Shown: positions 25,382 through 32,769 of the stretch, piece by piece | Position numbering within the stretch: position 1 is the stretch's first letter | How the letters are laid out: every line of letters starts with the position of its first letter | Assembly (NCBI GenBank): GCA_041984885.1 | Contig: JBHIXH010000022.1 | Coordinates: 1-37,399 of the forward strand | Length of the DNA stretch: 37,399 nt | Source: UBA4486 sp041984885 | Lineage (GTDB): Bacteria > Pseudomonadota > Gammaproteobacteria > Eutrophobiales > Eutrophobiaceae | Reading direction: 5' to 3' | Made by a program: the position numbers and the translations under genes | The notes under the pieces: model-generated | The model's database searches: none | What the model saw: only the letters and a program-made list of their open reading frames with translations | What the model was told of the DNA's origin: nothing

Positions 25382-26749
25382 TTACAATCCTTTTAAACGA
25401 TTTTTAACTGACTTTTTAATTACTTCACTTTCAATCTCGCCAGATTTGAAAATTGTCCGGATGGAGTCTCCCGGTTGTAACTCTGAAGCATCCTGTATAA
25501 CTTTTTCCCCATCAATTTTTATGGAGATAGAAAAGCCCCTGGATAAAGTCGATAGTGGACTGATAGCCTCAAGGTGAGTGACATGAGTCTGCAGAATGGC
25601 CCTGTGAGTAGTGATAACTCTATGAGTTGCTTTGAAAAGGGACGTATGCAGGTTTTTCAACCTTTGAGTCGACTGAATTACCCTGAATTGAGGGCTGGCA
25701 GTTTCCAGCTTCGAATTCAATTGCATAGTTTGAAAACGTTTTCCAGTAATCGAATTTTTTAGATTAATCCCTAACCGCAGATTCATTTCATCAATGCGTT
25801 GCTTAATTTGTTGAAATCTTTTTTCAGGTTGAGGGAAACGTCGCCTGAGGTTATGCAGTACATCTAATAGCGCTTGCAATCTTTGTGAGACATTACGAAA
25901 AAAATATTTATAAAAGTTCTGATTTTGTATGTATATATGCTGGATATCCGGGCTGACATATTCCGCCGCTCCGGTCGGTGTCGGTGCACGCAGATCCGCG
26001 ACGAAATCCGCAATTGTAAAATCCACCTCATGACCGATACCGGTCACGATCGGAATCTCGCTGGCGTGGATCGCGCGGGCGACAATTTCCTCGTTGAACG
26101 ACCACAGGTCCTCCAGCGAACCGCCACCGCGCGCAAGAATTACTACATCACATTCATTGCGCGTATTTGCCGTATGGATCATCGCCGCGATCTCGGCTGC
26201 CGCGTTTTCTCCCTGCACAGCGGTCGGGTAAACAATGACCTCGGAGATTGGATAACGTCGCCGCAGCGTTGTCAGGATATCGCGAATGGCGGCCCCGGAA
26301 GCCGATGTAACTATGCCAATCGAGGCGGGATATTCAGGGATAGGTTGCTTCAGCGTTGCCTCGAACAGGCCCTCGGCCGCGAGTTTTGTCTTCAACTGCT
26401 CAAACGCTTTTTGTAGCGCACCCAGGCCGGCCGGTTCCAGCGTCTGCGCGATTAACTGAAACTCTCCCCGGCCTTCATACAGGCTGACGTTCGCCTGCAA
26501 CAGCACTTCATCACCGTTTTCCGGTTTGAATTTCAGCAAGCGGTTGCGATTTTTGAACATGGCGCAGCGCACCTGCGAGCTGGCATCTTTCAGGGAAAAA
26601 TACATGTGTCCGGAAGCCGGAATCGCCAGGTTCGAGATTTCTCCCTTCACCCAGAGCGTGCGAAAACTGCCTTCCAGCACCGAGCGGACTTCACGGTTCA
26701 GACGTGTGACCGTGTATATATCAGCACTGGACGGGGTGGATAGATTCAT
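25382..26749 (-). CDS. xseA: Exodeoxyribonuclease VII large subunit
   Basis: A 455-residue protein. An N-terminal OB-fold domain (YTVTRLNREVRSVLEGSF, then WVKGEISNLAIPASGHMYFSLKD, about residues 10-50) precedes the catalytic Exonuc_VII_L domain. That domain contains RYPISEVIVYPTAVQGENAA, DVVILARGGGSLEDLWSFNEE (about 185-205), GIGHEVDFTIADFVADLRAPTPTGAAE (about 225-250) and a helical coiled-coil C-terminal half. With XseB it degrades single-stranded DNA into oligonucleotides. The frame stays open upstream to 27685, but that part is antisense to guaB; the ATG at 26749 gives the normal length. Base composition changes sharply near 25940: the catalytic half is GC-rich like guaB, while the coiled-coil half is AT-rich like the polysaccharide locus. 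Confidence 0.93.
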   Translation of the reverse strand: MNLSTPSSADIYTVTRLNREVRSVLEGSFRTLWVKGEISNLAIPASGHMYFSLKDASSQVRCAMFKNRNRLLKFKPENGDEVLLQANVSLYEGRGEFQLIAQTLEPAGLGALQKAFEQLKTKLAAEGLFEATLKQPIPEYPASIGIVTSASGAAIRDILTTLRRRYPISEVIVYPTAVQGENAAAEIAAMIHTANTRNECDVVILARGGGSLEDLWSFNEEIVARAIHASEIPIVTGIGHEVDFTIADFVADLRAPTPTGAAEYVSPDIQHIYIQNQNFYKYFFRNVSQRLQALLDVLHNLRRRFPQPEKRFQQIKQRIDEMNLRLGINLKNSITGKRFQTMQLNSKLETASPQFRVIQSTQRLKNLHTSLFKATHRVITTHRAILQTHVTHLEAISPLSTLSRGFSISIKIDGEKVIQDASELQPGDSIRTIFKSGEIESEVIKKSVKNRLKGL

Positions 26750-26815
26750 GGAATCGCAATCATACCGGAGTGCCGGGCCCCGGTCTTGATTCAGTCGGTC
26801 GACGGTTATGCGACG

Positions 26816-26844
26816 TTGTGCAGTGCCAGACCAGTCACTATAAT
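26816..26844 (+). promoter_or_regulatory. guaB promoter
   Basis: A perfect TATAAT -10 box (26839-26844) is preceded at 17 bases by TTGTGC (26816-26821), a weaker -35. The predicted transcript start is near 26851, giving a leader of about 25 bases before the guaB ATG. No PurR-type palindrome is evident around it. The same 126-base gap must also carry the reverse promoter for xseA, which I could not place with confidence. Confidence 0.6.
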
Positions 26845-26875
26845 GGCGCGCTATTTTCAGCACGGGACGTGACCA

Positions 26876-28336
26876 ATGCGCATTTCGGAACAGGCACTGA
26901 CGTTTGACGATGTACTGCTCGTGCCTGCCCACTCGCAAGTTCTGCCGCGAGAAGTAGACCTCAGCACGCAAATCACGCGGGAAATTTCGCTTAACATACC
27001 CATCGTTTCCTCCGCCATGGATACGGTTACCGAGGGCCGTCTGGCCATCGCGCTGGCGCAGGAAGGCGGTATCGGCATCATTCACAAGAACATCAGCCCC
27101 GAGCGGCAGGCGGGCGAAGTGCGCATGGTGAAAAAATTCGAGAGCGGCGTGATCAAGGACCCGTTCACCGTCAGCCCGGATACGACCATCCAGACGGTCA
27201 TTGATATGACAAACAAGTACTCCATCTCCGGCGTGCCGGTCGTCGATGGTGACCAGCTGGTCGGTATCGTCACCAGCCGTGATCTGCGTTTCGAGACGCA
27301 TTTTGATCAGCCGGTGAAATCCATCATGACGACGAAAGACAAACTGGTGACGGTGAAAGAAGGTGCAGAAAACGAGGAGGTCGTCAGCCTGCTGCATAAA
27401 CACCGCATCGAGAAAATTCTCGTCGTCAGCGAGAAATTTGAGCTGAGAGGGCTGATTACCGTAAAGGATATTCAAAAGGCAGAGGAGTTTCCGAATGCCT
27501 GTAAGGACGAATACGAACAACTGCGCGTCGGTGCCGCTGTCGGGGTGGGCCCCGGTACAGAGGAACGCGTGGCCGCTCTGGTCGAGGCCGGTGTCGATGT
27601 CATCGTCGTCGATACGGCGCATGGACATTCGCAGGGCGTGCTGGATACGGTGCAACGTGTCAGGCAACAGTACCCGGATCTGCAAATCATTGGCGGAAAC
27701 GTGGCCACGCGTGAGGGTGCCCGCGCGCTCATTGATGCTGGCGTTGACGCGGTCAAGGTTGGCATAGGTCCCGGTTCCATCTGCACCACGCGCATCGTCA
27801 CCGGCGTGGGTGTGCCGCAGATCACCGCGATTTTAAACGTGGCCGAGGAGTTAAAAGGCACGGGCATTCCGTTTATTGCCGACGGTGGTATCCGCTACTC
27901 CGGCGACATTGCCAAGGCGCTGGTCGCCGGGGCCTGGTCGGTCATGATCGGTGGCCTGTTTGCCGGCACGAAAGAGGCACCCGGTGAAGTGGAGCTGTAC
28001 CAGGGGCGATCGTATAAATCGTATCGTGGCATGGGTTCAGTCGGTGCCATGTCGCAACAACACGGTTCGTCGGATCGTTATTTCCAGGAGAACGACGAGA
28101 TTGAAAAACTGGTGCCGGAAGGCATAGAGGGGCGCGTCCCGTATAAGGGCGCACTCGACAAGATCGTCTTCCAGTTGATCGGCGGCATTCGTGCGGCGAT
28201 GGGTTACACCGGCTGCCAGACACTAGAACAGATGCGCACAAAACCGCAGTTTGTACGACTGACCAATGCCGGCATCACCGAAAGCCATGTGCATGACGTG
28301 ACGATTACAAAAGAAGCCCCGAATTACCGTGCCTGA
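26876..28336 (+). CDS. guaB: Inosine-5'-monophosphate dehydrogenase
   Basis: A 486-residue enzyme that oxidises IMP to XMP with NAD+, the committed step to GMP. The N-terminus LTFDDVLLVPAHSQVLPREVDL is characteristic. Two CBS domains occupy about residues 95-205 (KDPFTVSPDTTIQTVIDM and SIMTTKDKLVTVKEG). The catalytic loop GIGPGSICTTR holds the nucleophilic Cys near residue 302. GGIRYSGDIAKAL, the phosphate site, and the flap SQQHGSSDRYFQ follow. The length matches other bacterial IMPDHs (about 488). It is followed after about 80 bases by guaA, the usual guaBA operon. Confidence 0.98.
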   Translation: MRISEQALTFDDVLLVPAHSQVLPREVDLSTQITREISLNIPIVSSAMDTVTEGRLAIALAQEGGIGIIHKNISPERQAGEVRMVKKFESGVIKDPFTVSPDTTIQTVIDMTNKYSISGVPVVDGDQLVGIVTSRDLRFETHFDQPVKSIMTTKDKLVTVKEGAENEEVVSLLHKHRIEKILVVSEKFELRGLITVKDIQKAEEFPNACKDEYEQLRVGAAVGVGPGTEERVAALVEAGVDVIVVDTAHGHSQGVLDTVQRVRQQYPDLQIIGGNVATREGARALIDAGVDAVKVGIGPGSICTTRIVTGVGVPQITAILNVAEELKGTGIPFIADGGIRYSGDIAKALVAGAWSVMIGGLFAGTKEAPGEVELYQGRSYKSYRGMGSVGAMSQQHGSSDRYFQENDEIEKLVPEGIEGRVPYKGALDKIVFQLIGGIRAAMGYTGCQTLEQMRTKPQFVRLTNAGITESHVHDVTITKEAPNYRA

Positions 28337-28415
28337 GAACAGGTAAACATATACTGCCGGCATCAATGATTTGTATTCATGTTCGGCAACATGCCGATGT
28401 ATTTCACCCGATTTT

Positions 28416-29999
28416 ATGACTGCAACTGAAGATATTCATTCTGACCGGATATTAATCCTCGATTTCGGATCGCAATACACACAGTTGATTGCCCGACGCG
28501 TGCGTGAGTGCCAGGTTTACAGCGAGATCTATGCCTGCGATGTCAGTGAGGCAGACATCAAACAGTTTAATCCGACCGCCATTATCCTGTCCGGCGGCCC
28601 GGAATCAGTGACGGCCGTCAATGGAATCCAGGCACCGTCGATCGTGTTTGACCTGGGTGTGCCGGTGCTCGGTATCTGCTACGGCATGCAGACGATGGCC
28701 GCACAGCTTGGCGGCAAGGTCGCATCGTCGGACAAACGCGAGTTTGGCTATGCCGAGATACGCGCACGCGGCCACTCGAACCTGTTAAAAGATATTCAGG
28801 ATAGAAATAACGCCGAAGGTCATGGACTGCTGGATGTGTGGATGAGTCATGGCGATCACGTCACCGGGTTACCGCAAGGTTTCAAGTTGATTGCATCCAG
28901 TGACAATGCCCCCATTGCCGGTATTGCCGATGAGGATCGAAGGTTTTACGGCCTGCAGTTTCATCCTGAAGTTACGCATACGGCACAGGGCATGTCGATC
29001 CTGCAACGGTTTGTGCACGACATCGCCGGTTGTAAAAATCGTTGGACGACAGAAGAAATTATTGATCAATTAATCGATTCGGTTCAGCAGCAGGTCGGCA
29101 ACGACAAGGTCTTGCTCGCCCTGTCCGGTGGTGTGGACTCATCGGTCGTCGCAGCGTTGTTACATAAGGCCATTGGCGATCAGTTAACCTGTGTGTTTGT
29201 GGATAATGGCCTGTTACGTCTGAACGAAGGCGATCAGGTAATGGCGACGTTCGCCGAGCATATGGGTATCCGGGTCATACGTGTCGATGCGGAAGCTCGT
29301 TTCCTGGAGAGACTGGCAGGCGTCAGTGATCCGGAACAAAAGCGCAAGATTATTGGCAACACATTTATCGATGTCTTTGATGAAGAAGCGCATAAATTAA
29401 AAGAAGTAAACTGGCTGGCACAGGGCACGATTTACCCGGACGTGATTGAATCCGCCGGTGCCAGGACCGGTAAGGCGCACGTCATCAAATCTCATCACAA
29501 TGTTGGTGGCCTGCCAGAGGAGATGAATCTGCAACTGGTCGAACCATTACGTGAACTGTTCAAGGACGAAGTACGCAAGATCGGTGTTGCCCTGGGATTA
29601 CCCGAGGCCATGATCTACCGGCATCCCTTCCCTGGTCCGGGCCTGGGTGTGCGAATACTGGGTGAGGTGAAAAAAGACTACGCAGACCTGCTACGACTGG
29701 CCGACGCTATCTTTATTGATGAACTGTATAAACATGACTTGTACGACAAGGTCAGCCAGGCGTTTACCGTTTTCCTGCCAGTGAAATCAGTTGGCGTGAT
29801 GGGCGATGCCAGGCAATACGATTATGTTGTCAGCCTGCGCGCGGTGGAAACCATCGACTTCATGACTGCCCGATGGGCGCATCTGCCGTATGAGTTCCTG
29901 GAAAAAGTTTCTAACCGGATTATTAATGAAGTGAAAGGGATCTCCCGCGTCACCTATGATATCTCCGGCAAACCGCCGGCTACCATTGAGTGGGAATAG
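28416..29999 (+). CDS. guaA: GMP synthase (glutamine-hydrolysing)
   Basis: A 527-residue enzyme that aminates XMP to GMP. The class I glutaminase domain (about 1-200) opens ILILDFGSQYTQLIARRVRE and has the nucleophile in GICYGMQ, with the catalytic His/Glu in LQFHPEVTHT. The ATP-pyrophosphatase domain has ALSGGVDSSVV (about 230). The C-terminal dimerisation domain includes HPFPGPGLGVRILGE and ends KPPATIEWE. The frame is open back to a TTG at 28371. The ATG at 28416 is chosen because it gives the family's normal N-terminus and length (about 525). It forms an operon with guaB. Confidence 0.98.
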   Translation: MTATEDIHSDRILILDFGSQYTQLIARRVRECQVYSEIYACDVSEADIKQFNPTAIILSGGPESVTAVNGIQAPSIVFDLGVPVLGICYGMQTMAAQLGGKVASSDKREFGYAEIRARGHSNLLKDIQDRNNAEGHGLLDVWMSHGDHVTGLPQGFKLIASSDNAPIAGIADEDRRFYGLQFHPEVTHTAQGMSILQRFVHDIAGCKNRWTTEEIIDQLIDSVQQQVGNDKVLLALSGGVDSSVVAALLHKAIGDQLTCVFVDNGLLRLNEGDQVMATFAEHMGIRVIRVDAEARFLERLAGVSDPEQKRKIIGNTFIDVFDEEAHKLKEVNWLAQGTIYPDVIESAGARTGKAHVIKSHHNVGGLPEEMNLQLVEPLRELFKDEVRKIGVALGLPEAMIYRHPFPGPGLGVRILGEVKKDYADLLRLADAIFIDELYKHDLYDKVSQAFTVFLPVKSVGVMGDARQYDYVVSLRAVETIDFMTARWAHLPYEFLEKVSNRIINEVKGISRVTYDISGKPPATIEWE

Positions 30000-30023
30000 T
30001 TCGTCTCATCTGATTGAGCACGC

Positions 30024-30479
30024 ATGTCGACCTCCGATGAAACGTTTATGCTACGTGCGCTGGAACTGGCGCACGAAGCTGAAACCAATGGCGAGGTTCC
30101 GGTCGGTGCGGTTATCGTGTGTCACGATGAAATCATTGCCGAAGGTTATAACAGGCCAATCACCAGTCATGATCCCTGTGCCCATGCAGAAATCATTGCG
30201 CTGCGTAATGCCGGCCAACACCAACAAAATTATCGTCTGCCGGAATGCACAATGTACGTGACGCTGGAGCCGTGTTGTATGTGTGCCGGTGCGATTATTC
30301 ATGCGCGCTTGAAACGACTGGTCTTCGGTGCAACTGATCCCAAGGCCGGCGCTGCCGGTAGTGTATTTAACTTGCTTGATTCGACGGCGTTAAATCATCG
30401 GGTCGGGGTAAAAGCGGGTATCCTTGAACAGGAATCGGCCAGCATGCTAACCACGTTTTTTCAGTCACGACGAAAATGA
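30024..30479 (+). CDS. tadA: tRNA-specific adenosine deaminase
   Basis: A 151-residue zinc deaminase that converts the wobble adenosine of tRNA-Arg(ACG) to inosine. The zinc ligand and proton shuttle are in CAHAEI (about residues 52-57). The two cysteine ligands are in EPCCMCAGAI (about 82-91), and ARLKRLVFGATDPKAGAAGS follows, as in Escherichia coli TadA. It lies 24 bases after guaA. Its last codons overlap the pncC start by 4 bases (ATGA), so the two are translationally coupled. Confidence 0.96.
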   Translation: MSTSDETFMLRALELAHEAETNGEVPVGAVIVCHDEIIAEGYNRPITSHDPCAHAEIIALRNAGQHQQNYRLPECTMYVTLEPCCMCAGAIIHARLKRLVFGATDPKAGAAGSVFNLLDSTALNHRVGVKAGILEQESASMLTTFFQSRRK

Positions 30480-30973
30480 ACACATTGGCCATAGACCATC
30501 TCTCGAAAGAACTTGGTGAACAGTTGCTCAAGAGAAACTACCGGATAGCAACGGCCGAGTCCTGTACCGGTGGCGGGCTGGCCGAGATCATTACCCGCGT
30601 AGCAGGAAGTTCACAATGGTTCGAATGTGCCTATGTCACCTATTCCAATCAATCGAAACAAACGATGCTGAATGTACCGCCGGAAATCATTGATACCTTT
30701 GGTGCGGTTAGCGAGGAAACGGCGCGCGCGATGGCGGCAGGAGCAATTCAAAACAGTCAGGTGGACATAGCTGTCGCCATTACCGGTATTGCCGGCCCCG
30801 ATGGTGGCAGCGAGGAGAAGCCGGTAGGCACGGTGTGTTTTTGCTGGGCATTGAACACGCATTTCAAGTCGGCGACGATAAAGTTTAACGGAGACAGATC
30901 CCAGGTACGTGATCAGTCCTGTCAAACTGCATTAAATGGCTGCATTGATTTATTGGATCAATATGAATCTTGA
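30476..30973 (+). CDS. pncC: Nicotinamide-nucleotide amidohydrolase (CinA C-terminal domain protein)
   Basis: A 165-residue stand-alone CinA C-terminal domain. The motif ATAESCTGGGLAEIIT (about residues 24-39) contains the catalytic Ser/Cys region. GAVSEETARAMAAGA and AVAITGIAGPDGGSEEKPVGTVCFCW are family hallmarks. PncC hydrolyses nicotinamide mononucleotide to nicotinate mononucleotide for pyridine nucleotide salvage. In many gammaproteobacteria this gene lies directly before recA. Here a Sel1 gene and a reverse-strand regulator separate the two. Confidence 0.93.
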   Translation: MNTLAIDHLSKELGEQLLKRNYRIATAESCTGGGLAEIITRVAGSSQWFECAYVTYSNQSKQTMLNVPPEIIDTFGAVSEETARAMAAGAIQNSQVDIAVAITGIAGPDGGSEEKPVGTVCFCWALNTHFKSATIKFNGDRSQVRDQSCQTALNGCIDLLDQYES

Positions 30974-31008
30974 ATCACAGTCAGTCATTCTCTGCTACGA
31001 TTAAATAT

Positions 31009-31677
31009 ATGTATAAAAAGATACTTGCAGTTGTTGCGGTCTTGTTCATTTTTACTGAATCAGCACAAGCCGACTTCAAGGCCGGTGGTGATGCCTACCT
31101 GAAAGGAAATTATGCCGAGGCCGCACAACATTTCGAGGCGGCGGCAGAACGTGGCGATCATAGGGCCATGATCGTGTTGGGATCAATGTATGCCGGTGGC
31201 CAGGGTGTGGAGGAGGATTTCCGACAGGCGTTTAAATGGTTTCAAAATGCCGCGAAATACGGTCGCCCCGATGCCAATTACAAACTTGGCCTGATGTATG
31301 AGCAGGGACTGGGACCGAAACAGAGCTTTAAAAAGGCCGTCCGTTATTATGGCAAGGCGGCAAAGAAGGGTTATCCCCTGGCGCAATACAAACTGGGCGC
31401 GTTCTATAACGAGGGACTGGGTGTAGAGCACAACCCGGCCAAGGCTTACGCCTGGCTGGCCGTCGCCAACAGTAAACTGGAAGCCGCCTTATCTGAACAA
31501 ACTGAAAATGATGATGCCAGCGCCGAGCTGTTGGCCGAGCAGGATGAGTTCAAGCAAAATTCGGCACAGCAAAAGTTATCTGATCTGCGGGCACGGCTGG
31601 CTTCACTGCACGCTGAATTAACCGACGAAGAAAGATCGGCTGCAGAAAAATATATTCAGCAATACAGCCGTTACTAG
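31009..31677 (+). CDS. Sel1-repeat (tetratricopeptide-like) exported protein
   Basis: A 222-residue protein. A signal peptide (MYKKILAVVAVLFIFTESAQA, cleaved before DFKAGG) is followed by about three to four Sel1 repeats. The units are AQHFEAAAERGDHRAMIVLGSMYAGGQGV, AFKWFQNAAKYGRPDANYKLGLMYEQGLG and AVRYYGKAAKKGYPLAQYKLGAFYNEGLGV, then a partial one. A charged helical tail (about 165-222) may be coiled coil. Sel1 proteins are periplasmic or surface scaffolds for protein-protein contacts. The frame opens at a TTG at 30970, but the ATG at 31009 places the signal peptide at the N-terminus. It converges on the WYL regulator with a gap of only 2 bases. Confidence 0.85.
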   Translation: MYKKILAVVAVLFIFTESAQADFKAGGDAYLKGNYAEAAQHFEAAAERGDHRAMIVLGSMYAGGQGVEEDFRQAFKWFQNAAKYGRPDANYKLGLMYEQGLGPKQSFKKAVRYYGKAAKKGYPLAQYKLGAFYNEGLGVEHNPAKAYAWLAVANSKLEAALSEQTENDDASAELLAEQDEFKQNSAQQKLSDLRARLASLHAELTDEERSAAEKYIQQYSRY

Positions 31678-31679
31678 TT

Positions 31680-32582
31680 CTATTGAAATGCCCAGCTGGC
31701 GAACGGTTCAATCTCATCGCGATTCGTCACGACCAGCTGATAGCGGCGCGGATTCAGACGGAAGTCCTCGGTCGTATCGACAGACAATTGCTGTAACAAA
31801 TAACCAAGCAGCGCCCGGCGAATCGTCAGTTCTATCTCCTGTGTCTCACTGCCGTAATCCAGCAACAGGCTGCGTTGGTGTGCCTCGCTCAGGCCCGGAT
31901 GTGGCGCCAGCCGTACCGTGATCGGTTCGACCCAGTCATCGTCATAACTTGCGGCCGATTCTGCTGCTGCAGTCAGCAGTTCGGCACTGGCAAAGCGCGA
32001 CAAGACAAAATCCCTGAAATCAAAGCTAGCCTCGTTATACGCCCGTACATGCCAGCGATAGCCGGTATTGACGAGCGCATGTGGCTCGATAACTCTGTTT
32101 TCATCACTGGTTTTTTCAGAAAGTGAGCGATAACTGACTTTCAGCTTTTTCCGTTGCACGATGGCCCGGGTAATCGGTGCAAGCACACGTTTATCCGGCA
32201 ACCGGCGGGGCAAATTCAAATCCGCAACCGGGATAGAGAACAGAGGGGCACCACTGCCGGGTCGCTCGACCCCGGTCAGGTTGGCCTCGATGACGGGTAA
32301 CACTTTCTCCGGCGAGAGGTCGGCAAAGACCGGCTCAAATTGCGCGGTCGGTACAAAACCGAACACGGTATGTTGATACACCAGGTTCCCGGGTACCGCA
32401 TCGTTATAGAACTTCAGGTCTTTCGTCGCCGCTGCATCAGAGATAGCAAACGCGCTGGCAACGTCGCTGCGGCTGACCGCGCCGGTATAAAATGCATGAA
32501 TTTCAATGAATTGCAGGCGCTGGCGTTGCGCCCATTTGACTTCGTCGAACATTTTTCCGCGTTTCGCCATTGTTTTCCCCAT
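31680..32582 (-). CDS. WYL-domain transcriptional regulator of the BrxR/CapW type
   Basis: A 300-residue protein. Residues about 15-80 form a DeoR-like winged helix (QRQRLQFIEIHAFYTGAVSRSDVASAFAISDAAATKDLKFYNDAVPGNLVYQ). Residues about 130-210 form a WYL domain in which the signature is RWHVRAYNE, followed by FRDFVLSRFASAEL, a form I associate with the BrxR/CapW repressor group. A C-terminal WCX-like extension completes it. WYL domains sense nucleic-acid or nucleotide ligands. BrxR and CapW repress anti-phage loci, and other WYL proteins (DriD, PafBC) respond to DNA damage. No defence genes are adjacent; instead the gene is divergent from recA. An internal ATG at 32570, preceded by GGGGAAAA, is an equally possible start. 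Confidence 0.82.
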   Translation of the reverse strand: MGKTMAKRGKMFDEVKWAQRQRLQFIEIHAFYTGAVSRSDVASAFAISDAAATKDLKFYNDAVPGNLVYQHTVFGFVPTAQFEPVFADLSPEKVLPVIEANLTGVERPGSGAPLFSIPVADLNLPRRLPDKRVLAPITRAIVQRKKLKVSYRSLSEKTSDENRVIEPHALVNTGYRWHVRAYNEASFDFRDFVLSRFASAELLTAAAESAASYDDDWVEPITVRLAPHPGLSEAHQRSLLLDYGSETQEIELTIRRALLGYLLQQLSVDTTEDFRLNPRRYQLVVTNRDEIEPFASWAFQ

Positions 32583-32590
32583 TGCGGGTC

Positions 32591-32668
32591 ATTATACGGT
32601 CAGAGAAATATGCCGCATATATTTTATAATATAGTAAAAATTATATAGGTAATAAAAAATATTGACAT
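32591..32668 (-). promoter_or_regulatory. Promoter of the WYL regulator gene, with a 13-bp palindrome in its leader
   Basis: Read on the reverse strand, ATGTCA (32668-32663) and a perfect TATAAT (32645-32640) are exactly 17 bases apart. The -35 box overlaps the recA -35 box on the other strand. The predicted start is near 32633. A perfect palindrome, ATATGC-C-GCATAT (32608-32620), lies in the transcribed leader, a fitting place for an autorepressor site. A second TATAAT on the same strand (32596-32591) is too near the start codon and lacks a -35 partner. Confidence 0.5.
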
Positions 32669-32690
32669 AGTGAAAAGTATTGACTAAATT
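32662..32690 (+). promoter_or_regulatory. recA promoter
   Basis: A perfect TTGACA -35 box (32662-32667), a 17-base spacer and TAAATT (32685-32690) make a strong sigma-70 promoter. Direct repeats TATTGAC (32660-32666 and 32678-32684) start 18 bases apart, one on the -35 box and one ending at the -10 box. No CTGT-N8-ACAG type LexA box is present in 32583-32769. The leader is about 73 bases and includes an ATGCCG/CGGCAT inverted repeat (32717-32738). Confidence 0.65.
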
Positions 32691-32769
32691 AGCATTCAAC
32701 ATGTGGGGGTAACTGCATGCCGCGCCGGACATCGGCATTAGATTTGGATTAGCAAAGGAGACAAACAAC

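Noticed and set aside
26750..26775. xseA promoter using the reverse-strand TATGAT at 26764-26759
   Set aside because: The box is only about ten bases from the start codon and has no acceptable -35 at 16-18 bases.
25382..27685. Long 767-codon reverse frame covering xseA and the region antisense to guaB
   Set aside because: The extra 312 N-terminal codons are antisense to guaB and do not resemble XseA. The normal N-terminus starts at the ATG at 26749 and gives the usual length.
28371..28415. TTG start 15 codons upstream of guaA
   Set aside because: The extra residues (MYSCSATCRCISPDF) are not part of GuaA. The ATG at 28416 gives the normal N-terminus.
31680..32582. Anti-phage defence island marked by the BrxR/CapW-type regulator
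   Set aside because: The neighbours are housekeeping genes (pncC, Sel1, recA). No BREX, CBASS or other defence effector lies in the window.
32583..32769. LexA box before recA
   Set aside because: I looked for the gammaproteobacterial CTGT-N8-ACAG pattern and near matches on both strands and found none. A divergent LexA motif of another type cannot be excluded.
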